DNA of 64,000 bases from Actinomycetota bacterium (GCA_009668945.1 SBEH01000005.1:1-64000), one strand, 5' to 3'. Numbered from the stretch's first letter, positions 16,082 to 25,635 are shown. A program made the numbers and translations. Notes: generated by a model from the sequence alone, not told the origin.

Positions 16082-16702
16082 GTGCCGCGGATCACGCGCA
16101 TACAACGCCACAGCGGTTCGCCGGCCAGGTGCACCGTCCACCTCGACGGAGAGCCGTGGCGCGCGATGCCCGCCGACGTCTTGCGGGAACTCGGTGTCGC
16201 CGAGGGCGATTCCATCGACCCGGGGAGCGACGCCGAGCGCATCGCCGGGCTTGAGGAGTCATGTGCGTGGCAGCGCGCGCTTCGGCTCCTTCGCTATCGC
16301 GGTCGCGGGAGTGGAGAGCTCGCGGGCCGTCTGCGCGACGACGGCTGCTCTGCGGAGGTCACCGCGCTTGTGATCGAGCGGCTTACGTCCTGCGGGCTGC
16401 TCGACGACGAGCGGTTCGCCGAGGCGCTCGCGCATACGCTTGTCGACGAGCGCGGGTTCAGTCGCTTCCGCGCATCACGCGAGATGCTCGCGAAAGGCCT
16501 CCCGGATGAGCTTGTGCGGCATGCGCTCGATGCGGTCCTGGAGGCGGAATCCGGGCGAGATCGGGCTTTCGAGACCGCGGAGCGGCTGTACCGCACGAGC
16601 GACACAGCGGAGCGCCTCGCAGGTCGCCTCGTGAGGCGCGGATACGCTCCCGGCGATTCGCTCAGGGCTGCGCGGCAGGTCTTGGAGGAACACCCTCTCT
16701 AG
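16082..16702 (+). CDS. recX: Regulatory protein RecX
   Basis: RecX binds RecA filaments and limits their activity. The 206-residue protein has the helical three-repeat RecX layout: L-L-R-Y-R-G-R-G near residue 68, a G-L-L-D-D-E-R-F motif near residue 105 and a third repeat near the C-terminus (L-V-R-R-G-Y). GTG 16082 is seven bases after recA; it has no strong ribosome binding site, which fits translation coupled to recA and low RecX amounts. It should share the SOS promoter. Confidence 0.92.
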   Translation: MPRITRIQRHSGSPARCTVHLDGEPWRAMPADVLRELGVAEGDSIDPGSDAERIAGLEESCAWQRALRLLRYRGRGSGELAGRLRDDGCSAEVTALVIERLTSCGLLDDERFAEALAHTLVDERGFSRFRASREMLAKGLPDELVRHALDAVLEAESGRDRAFETAERLYRTSDTAERLAGRLVRRGYAPGDSLRAARQVLEEHPL

Positions 16703-16736
16703 GCGATATTCGTGCTGCTCAGAGCCACTCTGCTAC

Positions 16737-16766
16737 TTGACGAAAGTCGCCGCACGCGAGTACCAT
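16737..16766 (+). promoter_or_regulatory. Candidate promoter for rny
   Basis: TTGACG (16737-16742) and TACCAT (16761-16766) with an 18-base spacer lie in the 301-base gap between recX and rny. If used, the transcript has a leader of about 230 bases that includes the hairpin at 16913-16940. The rest of the gap (16703-17003) shows no gene. Confidence 0.5.
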
Positions 16767-16912
16767 TGCCGCGGCAAATGTGATCGAGACGACACCAGTA
16801 GCAGGTTGTCGTGTCGTGTGAGGTTCTTCAGCATGTATCGGGACCACCGCCCCAGAGTATGGGCGGTTCGTCGCGTATATACGGAACGGGAACCCACCGC
16901 ATCGATCTCACG

Positions 16913-16940
16913 AGCCGGACGATCGTTCGTCCGGCTTTTC
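16913..16940 (+). terminator. Intrinsic terminator hairpin upstream of rny
   Basis: A perfect 10-bp stem (AGCCGGACGA 16913-16922 with TCGTCCGGCT 16927-16936) and a TCGT loop, followed by TTT (16937-16939). It could end the recA-recX transcript. Because a promoter candidate lies upstream, it could also be a conditional terminator within the rny leader. Confidence 0.75.
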
Positions 16941-17003
16941 GGCGTCACAGATGCCGCGAGACACGACAAAGAGACACGCTCCTGGTAAAGGAGGGGACGT
17001 CAC

Positions 17004-18533
17004 ATGGAATTCGTCTACGCATTGATAGCACTTGCGCTCGGTGTCGTCCTCGGCTTCGTCATCAACCGCTTCGTGGTCGCAGGGAAGGCGCAGCAGGCTC
17101 GCCAGTCGGCGGAACGCACGCTTGCCGACGCTCAGAAACAGGGCGAGACCACGAAGAAGGAGATGCTCCTCGAGGCCAAGGACGAGATCTTCCACATGAA
17201 GGCCCAGGCCGAGGAAGAGATGAAGGAGCGTCGCAAGGACATCACCGCTATGGAGTCACGACTGCTGCAGCGCGAGGAGTCCATCGAGCGGCGCGCCGAG
17301 GCCCAGGACAAGCGGGAGCACCAGCTATCGAGCGAGGCCGGGCAGGTCGCGAAGCGCGCCAAGGACCTTGAGGACGCCATCACCGAAGAGAAAGCCCGGC
17401 TCGAGGCTCTCGCCGGAATGTCGTCGGAACAGGCCAAGACGGTCTTGCTCGAGCGGGTCAAGCAGGACGTCGCACACGACGCGGCCATCGTCATCCGCGA
17501 AGCGGAGCAGCGCGCTCGCGAGGAGGCCGACCGCAAAGCCCGCAACATAATCGGCATCGCGATAGGCCGTGTGGCGGCCGACCACGCCGCGGAATCAACC
17601 GTCTCGGTCGTTCATATTCCGAGCGACGACCTCAAGGGCCGCATCATCGGGCGTGAGGGACGAAACATCCGCGCTTTCGAGCAGCTCACAGGCATCAACC
17701 TCATCATCGACGACACCCCTGAGGCGGTGATCCTCTCGAGTTTCGATCCCGTACGCCGGGAAGTCGGACGCATCACGCTCGAGAACCTCATCGCGGATGG
17801 ACGCATCCATCCGGCGCGGATCGAGGAGATGTTCACGAAGGCCGAAGCGCTCGTCGATCAGCAGGTTCGCGAAGCGGGGGAGCAGGCAGTCTTCGACGCC
17901 GGCGTTCCGGCTGTTCACAGCGACATAGTGCGCACGCTCGGCCGGCTGCGATACCGCACGAGCTACGGCCAGAACGTCCTCAACCACTCGCTCGAGGTCG
18001 CGTACCTCGCCGGGGTGGTAGCCGCGGAACTGGGCCTCGACCCGGCGCTCGCGAAGCGCGCCGGGCTGCTCCACGACCTCGGGAAGGCCATAGACCACGA
18101 GGTCGAAGGGCCGCACGCGGTCATCGGCGCCGACCTGGCACGCCGCCTAGGCGAGAACAAGGAAGTCGTCCACTGCATCGAGGCTCACCACGGTGACGTG
18201 GAGCCGCAAACGGTAGAGGCCGTCATCGTCCAGGCTGCCGACGCCATCTCCGCTGCACGACCGGGCGCGCGTCGCGAGACACTCGAGAGCTACATCAAGC
18301 GTCTCGAGAAGCTGGAATCGCTGGCGGAATCCTTCAAGGGCGTGGAGAAGTCCTACGCGATGCAGGCCGGCCGTGAGATCCGCGTCATGGTCAAGCCCGA
18401 GGAGATCTCCGATGCCGAGGCGACACTCATGGCGCGTGACCTCGCGAAGCAGATCGAGGCCGAGCTGCAGTATCCAGGTCAGATCAAGGTCATGATCATC
18501 CGCGAGAGCCGCGCGGTCGACTACGCCAAGTAA
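17004..18533 (+). CDS. rny: Ribonuclease Y
   Basis: RNase Y is a membrane-anchored endoribonuclease that starts mRNA decay. The 509-residue protein shows an N-terminal transmembrane helix (about 4-22), a long charged coiled coil (about 30-185), a KH domain ([17 protein letters not shown] near 210) and an HD domain with H-D-L-G-K-A. ATG 17004 follows AAAGGAGGGG at 16987-16996. The recA-recX-rny-spoVS-miaB order resembles the Bacillus recA-rny-spoVS-miaB region; mycobacteria keep recA, recX and miaB but lack this enzyme. Confidence 0.97.
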   Translation: MEFVYALIALALGVVLGFVINRFVVAGKAQQARQSAERTLADAQKQGETTKKEMLLEAKDEIFHMKAQAEEEMKERRKDITAMESRLLQREESIERRAEAQDKREHQLSSEAGQVAKRAKDLEDAITEEKARLEALAGMSSEQAKTVLLERVKQDVAHDAAIVIREAEQRAREEADRKARNIIGIAIGRVAADHAAESTVSVVHIPSDDLKGRIIGREGRNIRAFEQLTGINLIIDDTPEAVILSSFDPVRREVGRITLENLIADGRIHPARIEEMFTKAEALVDQQVREAGEQAVFDAGVPAVHSDIVRTLGRLRYRTSYGQNVLNHSLEVAYLAGVVAAELGLDPALAKRAGLLHDLGKAIDHEVEGPHAVIGADLARRLGENKEVVHCIEAHHGDVEPQTVEAVIVQAADAISAARPGARRETLESYIKRLEKLESLAESFKGVEKSYAMQAGREIRVMVKPEEISDAEATLMARDLAKQIEAELQYPGQIKVMIIRESRAVDYAK

Positions 18534-18560
18534 CCTGCGGCGCTGCTGGACCTGCGAGCG

Positions 18561-18592
18561 CTGAGGGGACCACACCGGTCCCCTCAGTCTTG
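18561..18592 (+). terminator. Hairpin terminator after rny
   Basis: A perfect 11-bp stem (CTGAGGGGACC 18561-18571 with GGTCCCCTCAG 18577-18587, loop ACACC) 28 bases after the rny stop. The following bases are only weakly T-rich (TCTTG), so termination may be incomplete. Confidence 0.65.
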
Positions 18593-18625
18593 AGAACCGC
18601 CTCAGCCCGTGGCACGCTGGAGGAC

Positions 18626-19705
18626 ATGATGGGCGAGCAGGACTCCCTCATAGACTTCGTCACTTCGGTGTCCGGCGACGGCTACCTCAAGGTCGAGGAG
18701 ACCCTCGGCGACGGGTACGTCCGCCTCCGGGTGCCCGAGGCCGAGCGCCGCCAGGCCAAGCACGACATCCGCAGTTTCGAAGACGTCGTCATAGAGCTCC
18801 TGCGCAACGCCCGCGATGCCCATGCCCAGCGCATATTCGTCGCCACGACACGTGAGGGCAACACGCGCATGCTCACGATGCTCGATGACGGAATCGGGAT
18901 CCCGACGGCACTCCAGAGCACGATCTTCGAACCACGCGTCACATCGAAGCTCGAGACCATGGTCATGGACCGCTGGGGCGTCCACGGCCGGGGCATGGCG
19001 CTGTACTCGGTCCGTGAGAACACCACGTCGGCCCGCGTCGCCGCCTCCGCACCCCACAAGGGCGCGTCGGTGGCCGTGGAGGCCGATACGGGCTCGCTGC
19101 CGGAGCGCGCAGACCAGTCCACGTGGCCGACCGTGGAACCCGACGAGACCGGTGCGCCGCGTGTCACGAGGGGGCCGCACAACATCGTCCGTCGCCTGGT
19201 CGAGTTCGCCTGCGAGCACCCTGAACTCGAAGTGTATGCCGGCACCCCGACCGAAGTGCTCGCGACGCTCCATGCGCTCGGTCGTCGCCATCTCGACGTA
19301 GCGGACCTCATGTTCTGCGAGAACCTCGACCGCCTGGTCGTGTGGCAGCGCCCCGCTGCCTGTGGTGACGCCGTCGAGCTCGGCGACGTTTCGGCATCGA
19401 TCGGACTTCCCGTCTCGGAGCGCACCGCCCACCGGATCCTTGCCGGGGAGATCGCTCCGCTCGAACCCATACTCGCCCAGCTCACCACACAGGACGAGCC
19501 TGAGGACAAGGCCGCGCCGGACATCTACCGCGACCGCCGCTCACTCCATATCCACCACGGCGATCTAGCCGCATTCAGGACCGAACTCGCCCGCGCATTC
19601 GATATGCTCGCCGAACGCTACTACCTCAACCTCAAGAGCGAGCCGAGGGTGACCGTGGGCCGCGACTCCATCACCGTACGCTTCCCGGTCGAGAAGGACG
19701 ACTGA
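18626..19705 (+). CDS. GHKL-type ATPase domain protein
   Basis: The 359-residue protein has a Bergerat-fold ATP-binding site: N box E-L-L-R-N-A-R-D-A (near 55), G1 box D-D-G-I-G-I-P and G2 box G-R-G-M-A-L-Y-S-V. There is no phosphoacceptor-histidine domain, sensor or membrane segment, so it is not an ordinary histidine kinase. The layout is closer to MutL/Hsp90/topoisomerase-VI-type or orphan GHKL ATPases. The C-terminal half is unrecognised. ATG 18626 or 18629 is possible (GGAGG at 18619-18623 favours 18629). It sits between rny and spoVS where Bacillus has ymdB. Confidence 0.75.
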   Translation: MMGEQDSLIDFVTSVSGDGYLKVEETLGDGYVRLRVPEAERRQAKHDIRSFEDVVIELLRNARDAHAQRIFVATTREGNTRMLTMLDDGIGIPTALQSTIFEPRVTSKLETMVMDRWGVHGRGMALYSVRENTTSARVAASAPHKGASVAVEADTGSLPERADQSTWPTVEPDETGAPRVTRGPHNIVRRLVEFACEHPELEVYAGTPTEVLATLHALGRRHLDVADLMFCENLDRLVVWQRPAACGDAVELGDVSASIGLPVSERTAHRILAGEIAPLEPILAQLTTQDEPEDKAAPDIYRDRRSLHIHHGDLAAFRTELARAFDMLAERYYLNLKSEPRVTVGRDSITVRFPVEKDD

Positions 19706-19867
19706 GCCGATCCACGTCTGTCCGCTTTGGGTGCGCACGGGCCCTGTTCTGCGCTATACTCCGAGCACGCCGCCTCCCGCGGCCGCAGCGCATGAAGCAG
19801 ATTCGTCGAACCAGCTATCCGAACAGCGACTACCGCACGCATTCGCAGCACAGGAGGCGCCGCCGCC

Positions 19868-20143
19868 GTGGAAGTACTCAAGGTATCCACAAAGTCCAGC
19901 CCCAACTCCGTCGCAGGCGCGCTTGCAGGCGTTATCAGGGAGCAGGGCGTCGTCGAGATCCAGATCGTCGGGGCGGGGGCGCTCAACCAGGCCATCAAGG
20001 CGATCGCCATCGCTCGCGGTTTCGTAGCACCTACCGGTCTCGACCTCATCTGCACTCCGGCCTTCGCGGATATCGAGATCAACGGCGAAGAGCGCACGGC
20101 CATTCGCCTCCTTGTGGAGCCACGCCCGTCCCACCATCAGTGA
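19868..20143 (+). CDS. spoVS: Stage V sporulation protein S family
   Basis: The 91-residue protein is SpoVS-like over its full length: E-V-L-K-V-S start, S-V-A-G-A-L-A-G, the G-A-G-A-L-N-Q-A-I-K-A core and I-N-G-E-E-R-T-A. SpoVS is an Alba-like fold nucleic-acid-binding protein needed late in Bacillus sporulation, but it also occurs in many non-sporulating bacteria. GTG 19868 has AGGAGG at 19852-19857. TATACT at 19755-19760 could be a -10 element, though I see no good -35. Neighbouring rny suggests a role in RNA or nucleoid biology rather than spores. Confidence 0.92.
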   Translation: MEVLKVSTKSSPNSVAGALAGVIREQGVVEIQIVGAGALNQAIKAIAIARGFVAPTGLDLICTPAFADIEINGEERTAIRLLVEPRPSHHQ

Positions 20144-20149
20144 GTCCGC

Positions 20150-20983
20150 GTGTCAGGCCCCGATCTGCATGTCCACTCCACGGCGTCGGATGGCGTGCTG
20201 ACGCCGTCTGAGATCGTGTCGCTGGCCATTCGCTCAGACTGTCCGGCCATCGCGCTGACCGACCACGATAGCGTTGACGGGGTAGCCGAAGCCCTTGCTG
20301 CAGCTGACGGCACCGCACTCATCGTGATTCCCGCAGTGGAACTCTCCGCCGGCATCGGCGATCGCGGAGTGCACGTGCTCGGCTACTGGATCGACCACAC
20401 TGACCCGACGCTGCTTCAGCGCCTCGAGCACCTTCGACGGATTCGGGTGGAGCGAGCGACGATAATCGTTCAGGCCCTAAGTGCCGGCGGCTTCCCGGTC
20501 ACGATCGAAGACGTACTCGCTGCAGCCGATGGGGGCGCTGTGGGCCGCGCGCACATCGCACAGCTGCTCGTGGCCACCGGATACGTCGACTCCGTCCAGG
20601 AGGCCTTCGAGCGACTTCTTGGCAGCTCGGCACCGTATTACGTTGCCAAACCCGTCTACCCGCCCGCGGAGGTCATCTCCTGGATCACGGACGCCGGCGG
20701 TGTCGCGGTACTGGCGCACCCCGGACTGAGTGAGGTCGACGATCTCATACCCGGCCTTGTCGCCGACGGCATCGTCGGGCTTGAGGCCTACCACCCGGCT
20801 CACGACCGGGACGCCGCTTTGACCTACTCCGGTATGGCCGCATCGCTGCAGATGATCGTCACGGGTGGCTCGGACTTCCACGGTCTCGGTAGAGAACGGG
20901 ACCGTCTCGGCTCCGAAGATGTCCCGGAGATCGTGCTGCCACAGCTGCTCGCGGCACGGGAACGGGCCGGCAGGTCGTCATGA
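20150..20983 (+). CDS. PHP-domain metal-dependent phosphoesterase
   Basis: The 277-residue protein starts with D-L-H-V-H-S-T-A-S-D-G, the first motif of the PHP metal site, followed by T-D-H-D-S, A-H-P and a C-terminal G-S-D-F-H-G motif, so the trinuclear metal site looks complete. The best analogy is the YciV/TrpH type (RNase AM, 3',5'-nucleoside bisphosphate phosphatase), which trims 5' ends of RNA. GTG 20150 is six bases after spoVS. It overlaps miaB by four bases (ATGA). An RNA-processing role would fit the surrounding genes. Confidence 0.85.
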   Translation: MSGPDLHVHSTASDGVLTPSEIVSLAIRSDCPAIALTDHDSVDGVAEALAAADGTALIVIPAVELSAGIGDRGVHVLGYWIDHTDPTLLQRLEHLRRIRVERATIIVQALSAGGFPVTIEDVLAAADGGAVGRAHIAQLLVATGYVDSVQEAFERLLGSSAPYYVAKPVYPPAEVISWITDAGGVAVLAHPGLSEVDDLIPGLVADGIVGLEAYHPAHDRDAALTYSGMAASLQMIVTGGSDFHGLGRERDRLGSEDVPEIVLPQLLAARERAGRSS

Positions 20984-22305
20984 GGAGCTACTTCATCCGC
21001 ACGTTCGGCTGCCAGATGAACAAGCACGACTCCGAGCGGATGGCTGGCCTCCTTGAGGGTGCCGGCTTTGCCCCGGCGAAGTCGATCGAGTCTGCGGATG
21101 TCATTGTGTTCAACACCTGCTGCGTGCGGGAGACCGCCGACGAGCGGCTCTACGGCCAGGTCTGCTCGCTCAAGGCGCTCAAGACCGGCGGACGCCCGGA
21201 CGTCATCATCGCGGTCGGCGGCTGTGTCGGCCAAAGAGACGGGGCGTCCGTTCTCAAACACGCTCCGCACGTCGATGTCGTCTTCGGAACGCACAACATC
21301 CACGAACTCCCGTCACTCCTCGAGGCCGCCGAGCGCGGAAGGCCTGCGGTCAGCATCGTGGGAGCAGGAGAGTCGTTCTCCAGCGATCTCCCGTACGTGC
21401 GCGAGCACGCATGGCATGCATGGGTGTCCATCATGGTGGGATGCGACAACCACTGTGCGTACTGTGTCGTGCCGTCGGTCCGCGGGCCCGAACGGAGCCG
21501 GACGGTGGAGGAGATAGTTGCCGAGGTGTCACACCTTGTCGCCGACGGCGTAGTCGAGGTCACCCTTCTGGGTCAGAACGTCAACTCGTACGGCAGGGAC
21601 CGCTACGGTGAGCCCCGGTTCGCCGCTCTGCTCGAGGCCGTGGCAGCCACGGGGATTCGGCGCATCCGATTCGCCACCAGCCACCCAAAGGACCTCTCGG
21701 ACGAGACGATCGCCGCGATGGCCGCGCTTCCCGCGCTCATGCCGTTCCTGCATCTCCCGGTCCAGCACGGCTCCAACCGAGTGCTCGCCGCGATGAACCG
21801 CCGCTACACGCGTGAGACGTACTTCCAGCGCATCGCCGCTCTCCGCGCGGCCATACCGGATATCGCCCTATCCACCGACATCATCGTCGGATTTCCGGGC
21901 GAGACCGAAGAGGACTTCCTTGAGACCCTCGACCTTGTCGGGCGCGTCGCCTTCGATCACGCGTTCACTTTCATCTACTCACCGCGTGAGGGAACGCCCG
22001 CCGCGTCGCTCACAGAGACGGTTCCCCGAGAAGTCGCCCAGGACAGGTTCGATCGTCTCGCCGCACTCGTCCACTCACTTTCGCTCGCCTCGAACGAGCG
22101 GGAAGTAGGCGCCGTTTGCGAGTGCCTCATCGAGGGTGCATCTCGACGGGATGCCGCCGTTCTGTCGGCACGGACGCCACAGAACCGGCTCGTTCACCTG
22201 CCCCTGCCCGACGGGACCTCCCCGGATTCGCTTGCGGGCACATTCCGCCAGGTACGCATAAGTGCGGCCCACCCGTGGTTCCTGTCCGGCGAGTTCGCCG
22301 AGTAG
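20980..22305 (+). CDS. miaB: tRNA-2-methylthio-N6-dimethylallyladenosine synthase
   Basis: MiaB methylthiolates i6A37 in tRNAs reading UNN codons. The 441-residue protein has the T-F-G-C-Q-M-N-K-H-D-S-E MiaB start, C-C-V-R-E-T-A as second region, the radical-SAM motif C155-x3-C159-x2-C162 and a C-terminal TRAM domain. It acts on the product of MiaA, encoded 1.4 kb downstream. Translation is coupled to the PHP gene by ATGA overlap. Confidence 0.96.
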   Translation: MRSYFIRTFGCQMNKHDSERMAGLLEGAGFAPAKSIESADVIVFNTCCVRETADERLYGQVCSLKALKTGGRPDVIIAVGGCVGQRDGASVLKHAPHVDVVFGTHNIHELPSLLEAAERGRPAVSIVGAGESFSSDLPYVREHAWHAWVSIMVGCDNHCAYCVVPSVRGPERSRTVEEIVAEVSHLVADGVVEVTLLGQNVNSYGRDRYGEPRFAALLEAVAATGIRRIRFATSHPKDLSDETIAAMAALPALMPFLHLPVQHGSNRVLAAMNRRYTRETYFQRIAALRAAIPDIALSTDIIVGFPGETEEDFLETLDLVGRVAFDHAFTFIYSPREGTPAASLTETVPREVAQDRFDRLAALVHSLSLASNEREVGAVCECLIEGASRRDAAVLSARTPQNRLVHLPLPDGTSPDSLAGTFRQVRISAAHPWFLSGEFAE

Positions 22306-22363
22306 CGCCGTTTGCGGCCCTCCGCGCGCGGGAATGCAAACGGTGGTCCTGGAGGCGAGACCC

Positions 22364-23737
22364 ATGAACGCTGACACGCTCGGAATCATCGCTCCGCATC
22401 CGCCGATCATGGTGCCCGAGGTCGGCGGAGCACGTGCCTCGGCGACAGCGGCATCGGGAGGGGCGATGGAGACAGCAGCGGCCCTGCTCGCGTCCTTCGC
22501 CCCCGAGACAGTCGTCCTGATGTCGCCCCATGCGCCCGTAGTGCGCGATGCGTTCACCATAGCCGCCGGCGCCCACAGTTCGGGCGATCTCGGAGCATTC
22601 GGCGCGAGTGAGGTACGAATCGACTCTTCGGGCGATCCCGCGCTCGCGCGGGCGATCATCGACGAGGCCGCATCGGCCGGCATTCCGGTCGTCCCGCGCT
22701 CGGCCGACCGGCTCCTCGACGACGGAGTGCTCGACCACGGCGCGCTGGTGCCGCTCAGCTTCTTGGACCGAGCCGGACGCTACCGGCTCATTGAACTCTC
22801 GCTTTCGTTCCTGCCGTTTGCAGTGCACCGCGAGCTGGGAGGTGCCGTCCGACGCGCGTCCGAGGCGCTCGGCAGGCGCGTCGCATTCGTCGCCAGCGGC
22901 GACTGCAGCCACCGCCTCACTCCGTCGGCTCCTGCGGGGTACGCACCGCGGGGCAAGGACTTCGACGAGGAGCTCGCACGCATCATCTCCCGCGGCGACT
23001 TCGCCGAACTTGAGCGTATCGATCCGGACCTCGTCGAGGAGGCAGGGGAGTGCGGACTGCGGTCGTTCATCGCCCTCGGCGGCTTCCTCCAAGGGCAGGC
23101 GGTCGAGACGCGTCTGCTCTCCTACGAGGGACCGTGGGGCGTCGGCTATCTCACGGCCGTCTCCGCATCACCGGAGCTGCTCGGCCACATCGACACGCCT
23201 GTCACCGGCGCGAAGGGAGGAGTCCCTGGCGATGCCGAGTCCGAGTTGGTGGCACTCGCACGGCGCACCATCGAAGCGTACGTTCGCGACGAGCGGGTGC
23301 TAGAAGCGGTGGCAGCTGGCGAGCTGCTCTCGTCGCGTCACGGTGCGTTCGTGAGCCTGCATCGCGGAGGTATGCTGCGCGGTTGCATCGGCACCATTGC
23401 ACCCACCGAGGGAGATCTCGCGCACGAGATCGTTCGCAACGCGATCCAGGCGGCCACTGCAGACCCCCGGTTTGCGCCGCTGCGACCCGACGAGCTGGCA
23501 GACCTCGAGATCTCGGTCGACGTGCTTCAGCCCGCGGAACCGGCGGCACTCGAGGACCTCGATCCGCGAACGTACGGCGTGATCGTCTCGGCTGACTGGC
23601 GCAAAGGGCTGCTGCTGCCCGATCTCGAAGGCGTGGACACCGTGGAGGATCAGGTGGCGATCGCCTGCCGCAAGGCTGGCATCGCGCCTGGCGAGGACGT
23701 CCGTCTGGAACGCTTCCGAGTCGACAGGTTCCACTAG
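22364..23737 (+). CDS. MEMO/extradiol-dioxygenase-like and AMMECR1 fusion protein
   Basis: The 457-residue protein joins two domains of the AmmeMemoRadiSam set. Residues about 1-265 resemble the class III extradiol dioxygenase/MEMO fold (A-P-H-P-P-I-M-V-P-E, S-P-H-A-P, S-G-D-C-S-H). Residues about 290-457 are an AMMECR1 domain with its G-C-I-G-T motif. In other genomes these go with a radical-SAM partner, not seen here. ATG 22364 follows GGAGG at 22351-22355. Its biochemical role is not settled. It directly abuts miaA. Confidence 0.88.
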   Translation: MNADTLGIIAPHPPIMVPEVGGARASATAASGGAMETAAALLASFAPETVVLMSPHAPVVRDAFTIAAGAHSSGDLGAFGASEVRIDSSGDPALARAIIDEAASAGIPVVPRSADRLLDDGVLDHGALVPLSFLDRAGRYRLIELSLSFLPFAVHRELGGAVRRASEALGRRVAFVASGDCSHRLTPSAPAGYAPRGKDFDEELARIISRGDFAELERIDPDLVEEAGECGLRSFIALGGFLQGQAVETRLLSYEGPWGVGYLTAVSASPELLGHIDTPVTGAKGGVPGDAESELVALARRTIEAYVRDERVLEAVAAGELLSSRHGAFVSLHRGGMLRGCIGTIAPTEGDLAHEIVRNAIQAATADPRFAPLRPDELADLEISVDVLQPAEPAALEDLDPRTYGVIVSADWRKGLLLPDLEGVDTVEDQVAIACRKAGIAPGEDVRLERFRVDRFH

Positions 23738-24682
23738 GTGACAGCCGCGTCAAACGTCATCGGCATCGTAGGTCCCACAGGCGTGGGCAAGACGTCTTTG
23801 GCCGACGGCCTGGCGCGCCGCATCGTCGGCGAAGTAGTAGGCGCCGACTCCATGCAGGTGTATCGCGGCATGGACATCGGGACCGCCAAGCAGCCGCACT
23901 CGTCTCGCGGAGTGCCGTACCACTGCATCGACATTCTTGACCCCGGTGAGGCCTACTCCGCGGCGCTCTACCAGCGCGAAGCGCGTGCTGCAATCGAGGA
24001 CATCGTCAGCCGAGGCAACACGCCCATCCTCGTCGGCGGCACGGGCCTGTACGTGCGAGCGGCGCTGGACGAACTCGACTTCCCGTTGGGCGAACTCACG
24101 GGTCCTACGCGCAAGGAGCTCGAGCGTCGTGCCGCAGAATTCGGACCTGATGTCCTCTACGCCGAGCTTCAAGCTCTGGACCCCGAGGCCGCCGCGCGCA
24201 TCCACCCCAACAACGTCCGCCGCACGATACGGGCGCTGGAGATGCTGGGCAGCGGTGTCTCGTACGCGACTCAGGCCGCCGGCTTCTCATCACGCCGGTT
24301 TCACTACCCTGGAGCGAGGCTCGTCGGGATTGAGATGGCACGAGACGAGCTCTACGCCCGCATAGACGCGCGGGTGCGCGAGATGATTCGAGAAGGGCTG
24401 GTGAGCGAAGTGGAGGCCCTGCTTGCCCAGGGCTACCGGGGCGCCCTTACCGCGTCTCAGGCGATCGGCTACAAGGAGATCGTACGGGTGATCGACGGCT
24501 ATGAGTCCCTCGACTCAGCGACCGAGTCCATACAGCAGGCTTCTCGGCGCTACGCCAAGAGACAGCTGACCTGGTTCCGCGCGGACCCGCGCATCGAGTG
24601 GCTCGACGTCACCGGACTGTCAGCCCCAGAGGCACTCCAGGCCGCACTCGACCTGCTATCATCTGCCAAACCGAACGCCTAG
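23738..24682 (+). CDS. miaA: tRNA dimethylallyltransferase
   Basis: MiaA transfers a dimethylallyl group to A37 of tRNA. The 314-residue protein shows the P-loop G-P-T-G-V-G-K-T (11-18), the D-S-M-Q-V-Y-R-G-M-D-I-G-T-A-K region that binds substrate and the Q-A-I-G-Y-K-E motif near 240. GTG 23738 starts immediately after the previous stop, so translation is coupled. The miaB-miaA-dapF-hflX order is typical of Actinobacteria. Confidence 0.96.
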   Translation: MTAASNVIGIVGPTGVGKTSLADGLARRIVGEVVGADSMQVYRGMDIGTAKQPHSSRGVPYHCIDILDPGEAYSAALYQREARAAIEDIVSRGNTPILVGGTGLYVRAALDELDFPLGELTGPTRKELERRAAEFGPDVLYAELQALDPEAAARIHPNNVRRTIRALEMLGSGVSYATQAAGFSSRRFHYPGARLVGIEMARDELYARIDARVREMIREGLVSEVEALLAQGYRGALTASQAIGYKEIVRVIDGYESLDSATESIQQASRRYAKRQLTWFRADPRIEWLDVTGLSAPEALQAALDLLSSAKPNA

Positions 24683-24692
24683 GGAGGAACAC

Positions 24693-25559
24693 GTGCCGCT
24701 CGAGTTCGTCAAGATGAACGGCATCGGCAACGACTTCATCCTCATCGACGACCTGGATGCCACGCTGGAGATGGAGCCTGAAGCGGTCGCCTGGTTCTGC
24801 GACCGTCACTTCGGAATCGGCGCAGATGGCCTGATCCTCGTGCGCCCGGCGACCTCCCCGGACGCGGACTTCTACATGCACTACTTCAACGCCGACGGTT
24901 CGATCGCCGAGATGTGCGGCAACGGCGCGCGGTGTTTCGCGAAGCACGTCATCGATTCGGGGCTCGTTTCCAGTAGCGCGGATTCGCTCGTGATCGAGAC
25001 GCTCGGCGGCCTCAGGCCCGTCACGTTCACCCGCGATTCCGACGGCCAGATGCTCACCGCAACGATCGATATGGGCGAGCCGGCGCTGGCACCAGAGAGG
25101 ATCCCCACCGGGATTCCCGGAACGCACGTCTACGACTGCCCGATCGAGACGCCCCAGGGCGAGGTGCGGATCACCGCCGTCAACATGGGGAATCCGCACG
25201 TGGTGACTTGGGTGGACGATGTCGACGCCGCCCCCGTCGAGACCGTGGGACCGTTCCTGGAGCATCACGGGCTCTTCCCGCAGGGCACGAACGTGGAGTT
25301 CGCGGAGTTCGTCGACGACCAGACCCTCCGTATCCGCGTGTGGGAACGGGGTGTGGGGGAGACGCTCGCCTGCGGTACCGGCGCGTGCGCCGCGATGGTC
25401 GCCGGCGTTCTCTCGTGCCGCACCGGCAGACAAGCCACCGTGGAGCTGCCCGGAGGCGAACTCCTCGTACGCTGGCACGAGAACGAGCACGTCTACCTCA
25501 CCGGCTCGGCCGCCGTCTCCTTCGCTGGTACGGTCGAACTGCCGGATGACGACGAGTAG
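24693..25559 (+). CDS. dapF: Diaminopimelate epimerase
   Basis: DapF converts LL- to meso-diaminopimelate for peptidoglycan and lysine. The 288-residue protein has both catalytic cysteines, C75 (M-C-G-N-G-A-R) and C227 (A-C-G-T-G-A), and the K-M-N-G-I-G-N-D-F start. GTG 24693 follows AGGGAGGA at 24682-24689. Its substrate is the product of the aminotransferase encoded next (25636), a meaningful pairing. Confidence 0.97.
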   Translation: MPLEFVKMNGIGNDFILIDDLDATLEMEPEAVAWFCDRHFGIGADGLILVRPATSPDADFYMHYFNADGSIAEMCGNGARCFAKHVIDSGLVSSSADSLVIETLGGLRPVTFTRDSDGQMLTATIDMGEPALAPERIPTGIPGTHVYDCPIETPQGEVRITAVNMGNPHVVTWVDDVDAAPVETVGPFLEHHGLFPQGTNVEFAEFVDDQTLRIRVWERGVGETLACGTGACAAMVAGVLSCRTGRQATVELPGGELLVRWHENEHVYLTGSAAVSFAGTVELPDDDE

Positions 25560-25635
25560 CGCTGGCCGGGGCACGGCGCGGCTCTGCTACCATGACCAGG
25601 AACACCGTCCGGTACTGCCGAGAGGATGACGCACG

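Noticed and set aside
19755-19760. TATACT as spoVS promoter -10
   Set aside because: A good -10 but no acceptable -35 at the right distance; left uncalled.
19868-20143. Evidence of endospore formation from spoVS
   Set aside because: SpoVS occurs in many non-sporulating bacteria and no other sporulation-specific gene is in the window; ftsK and rny are general.
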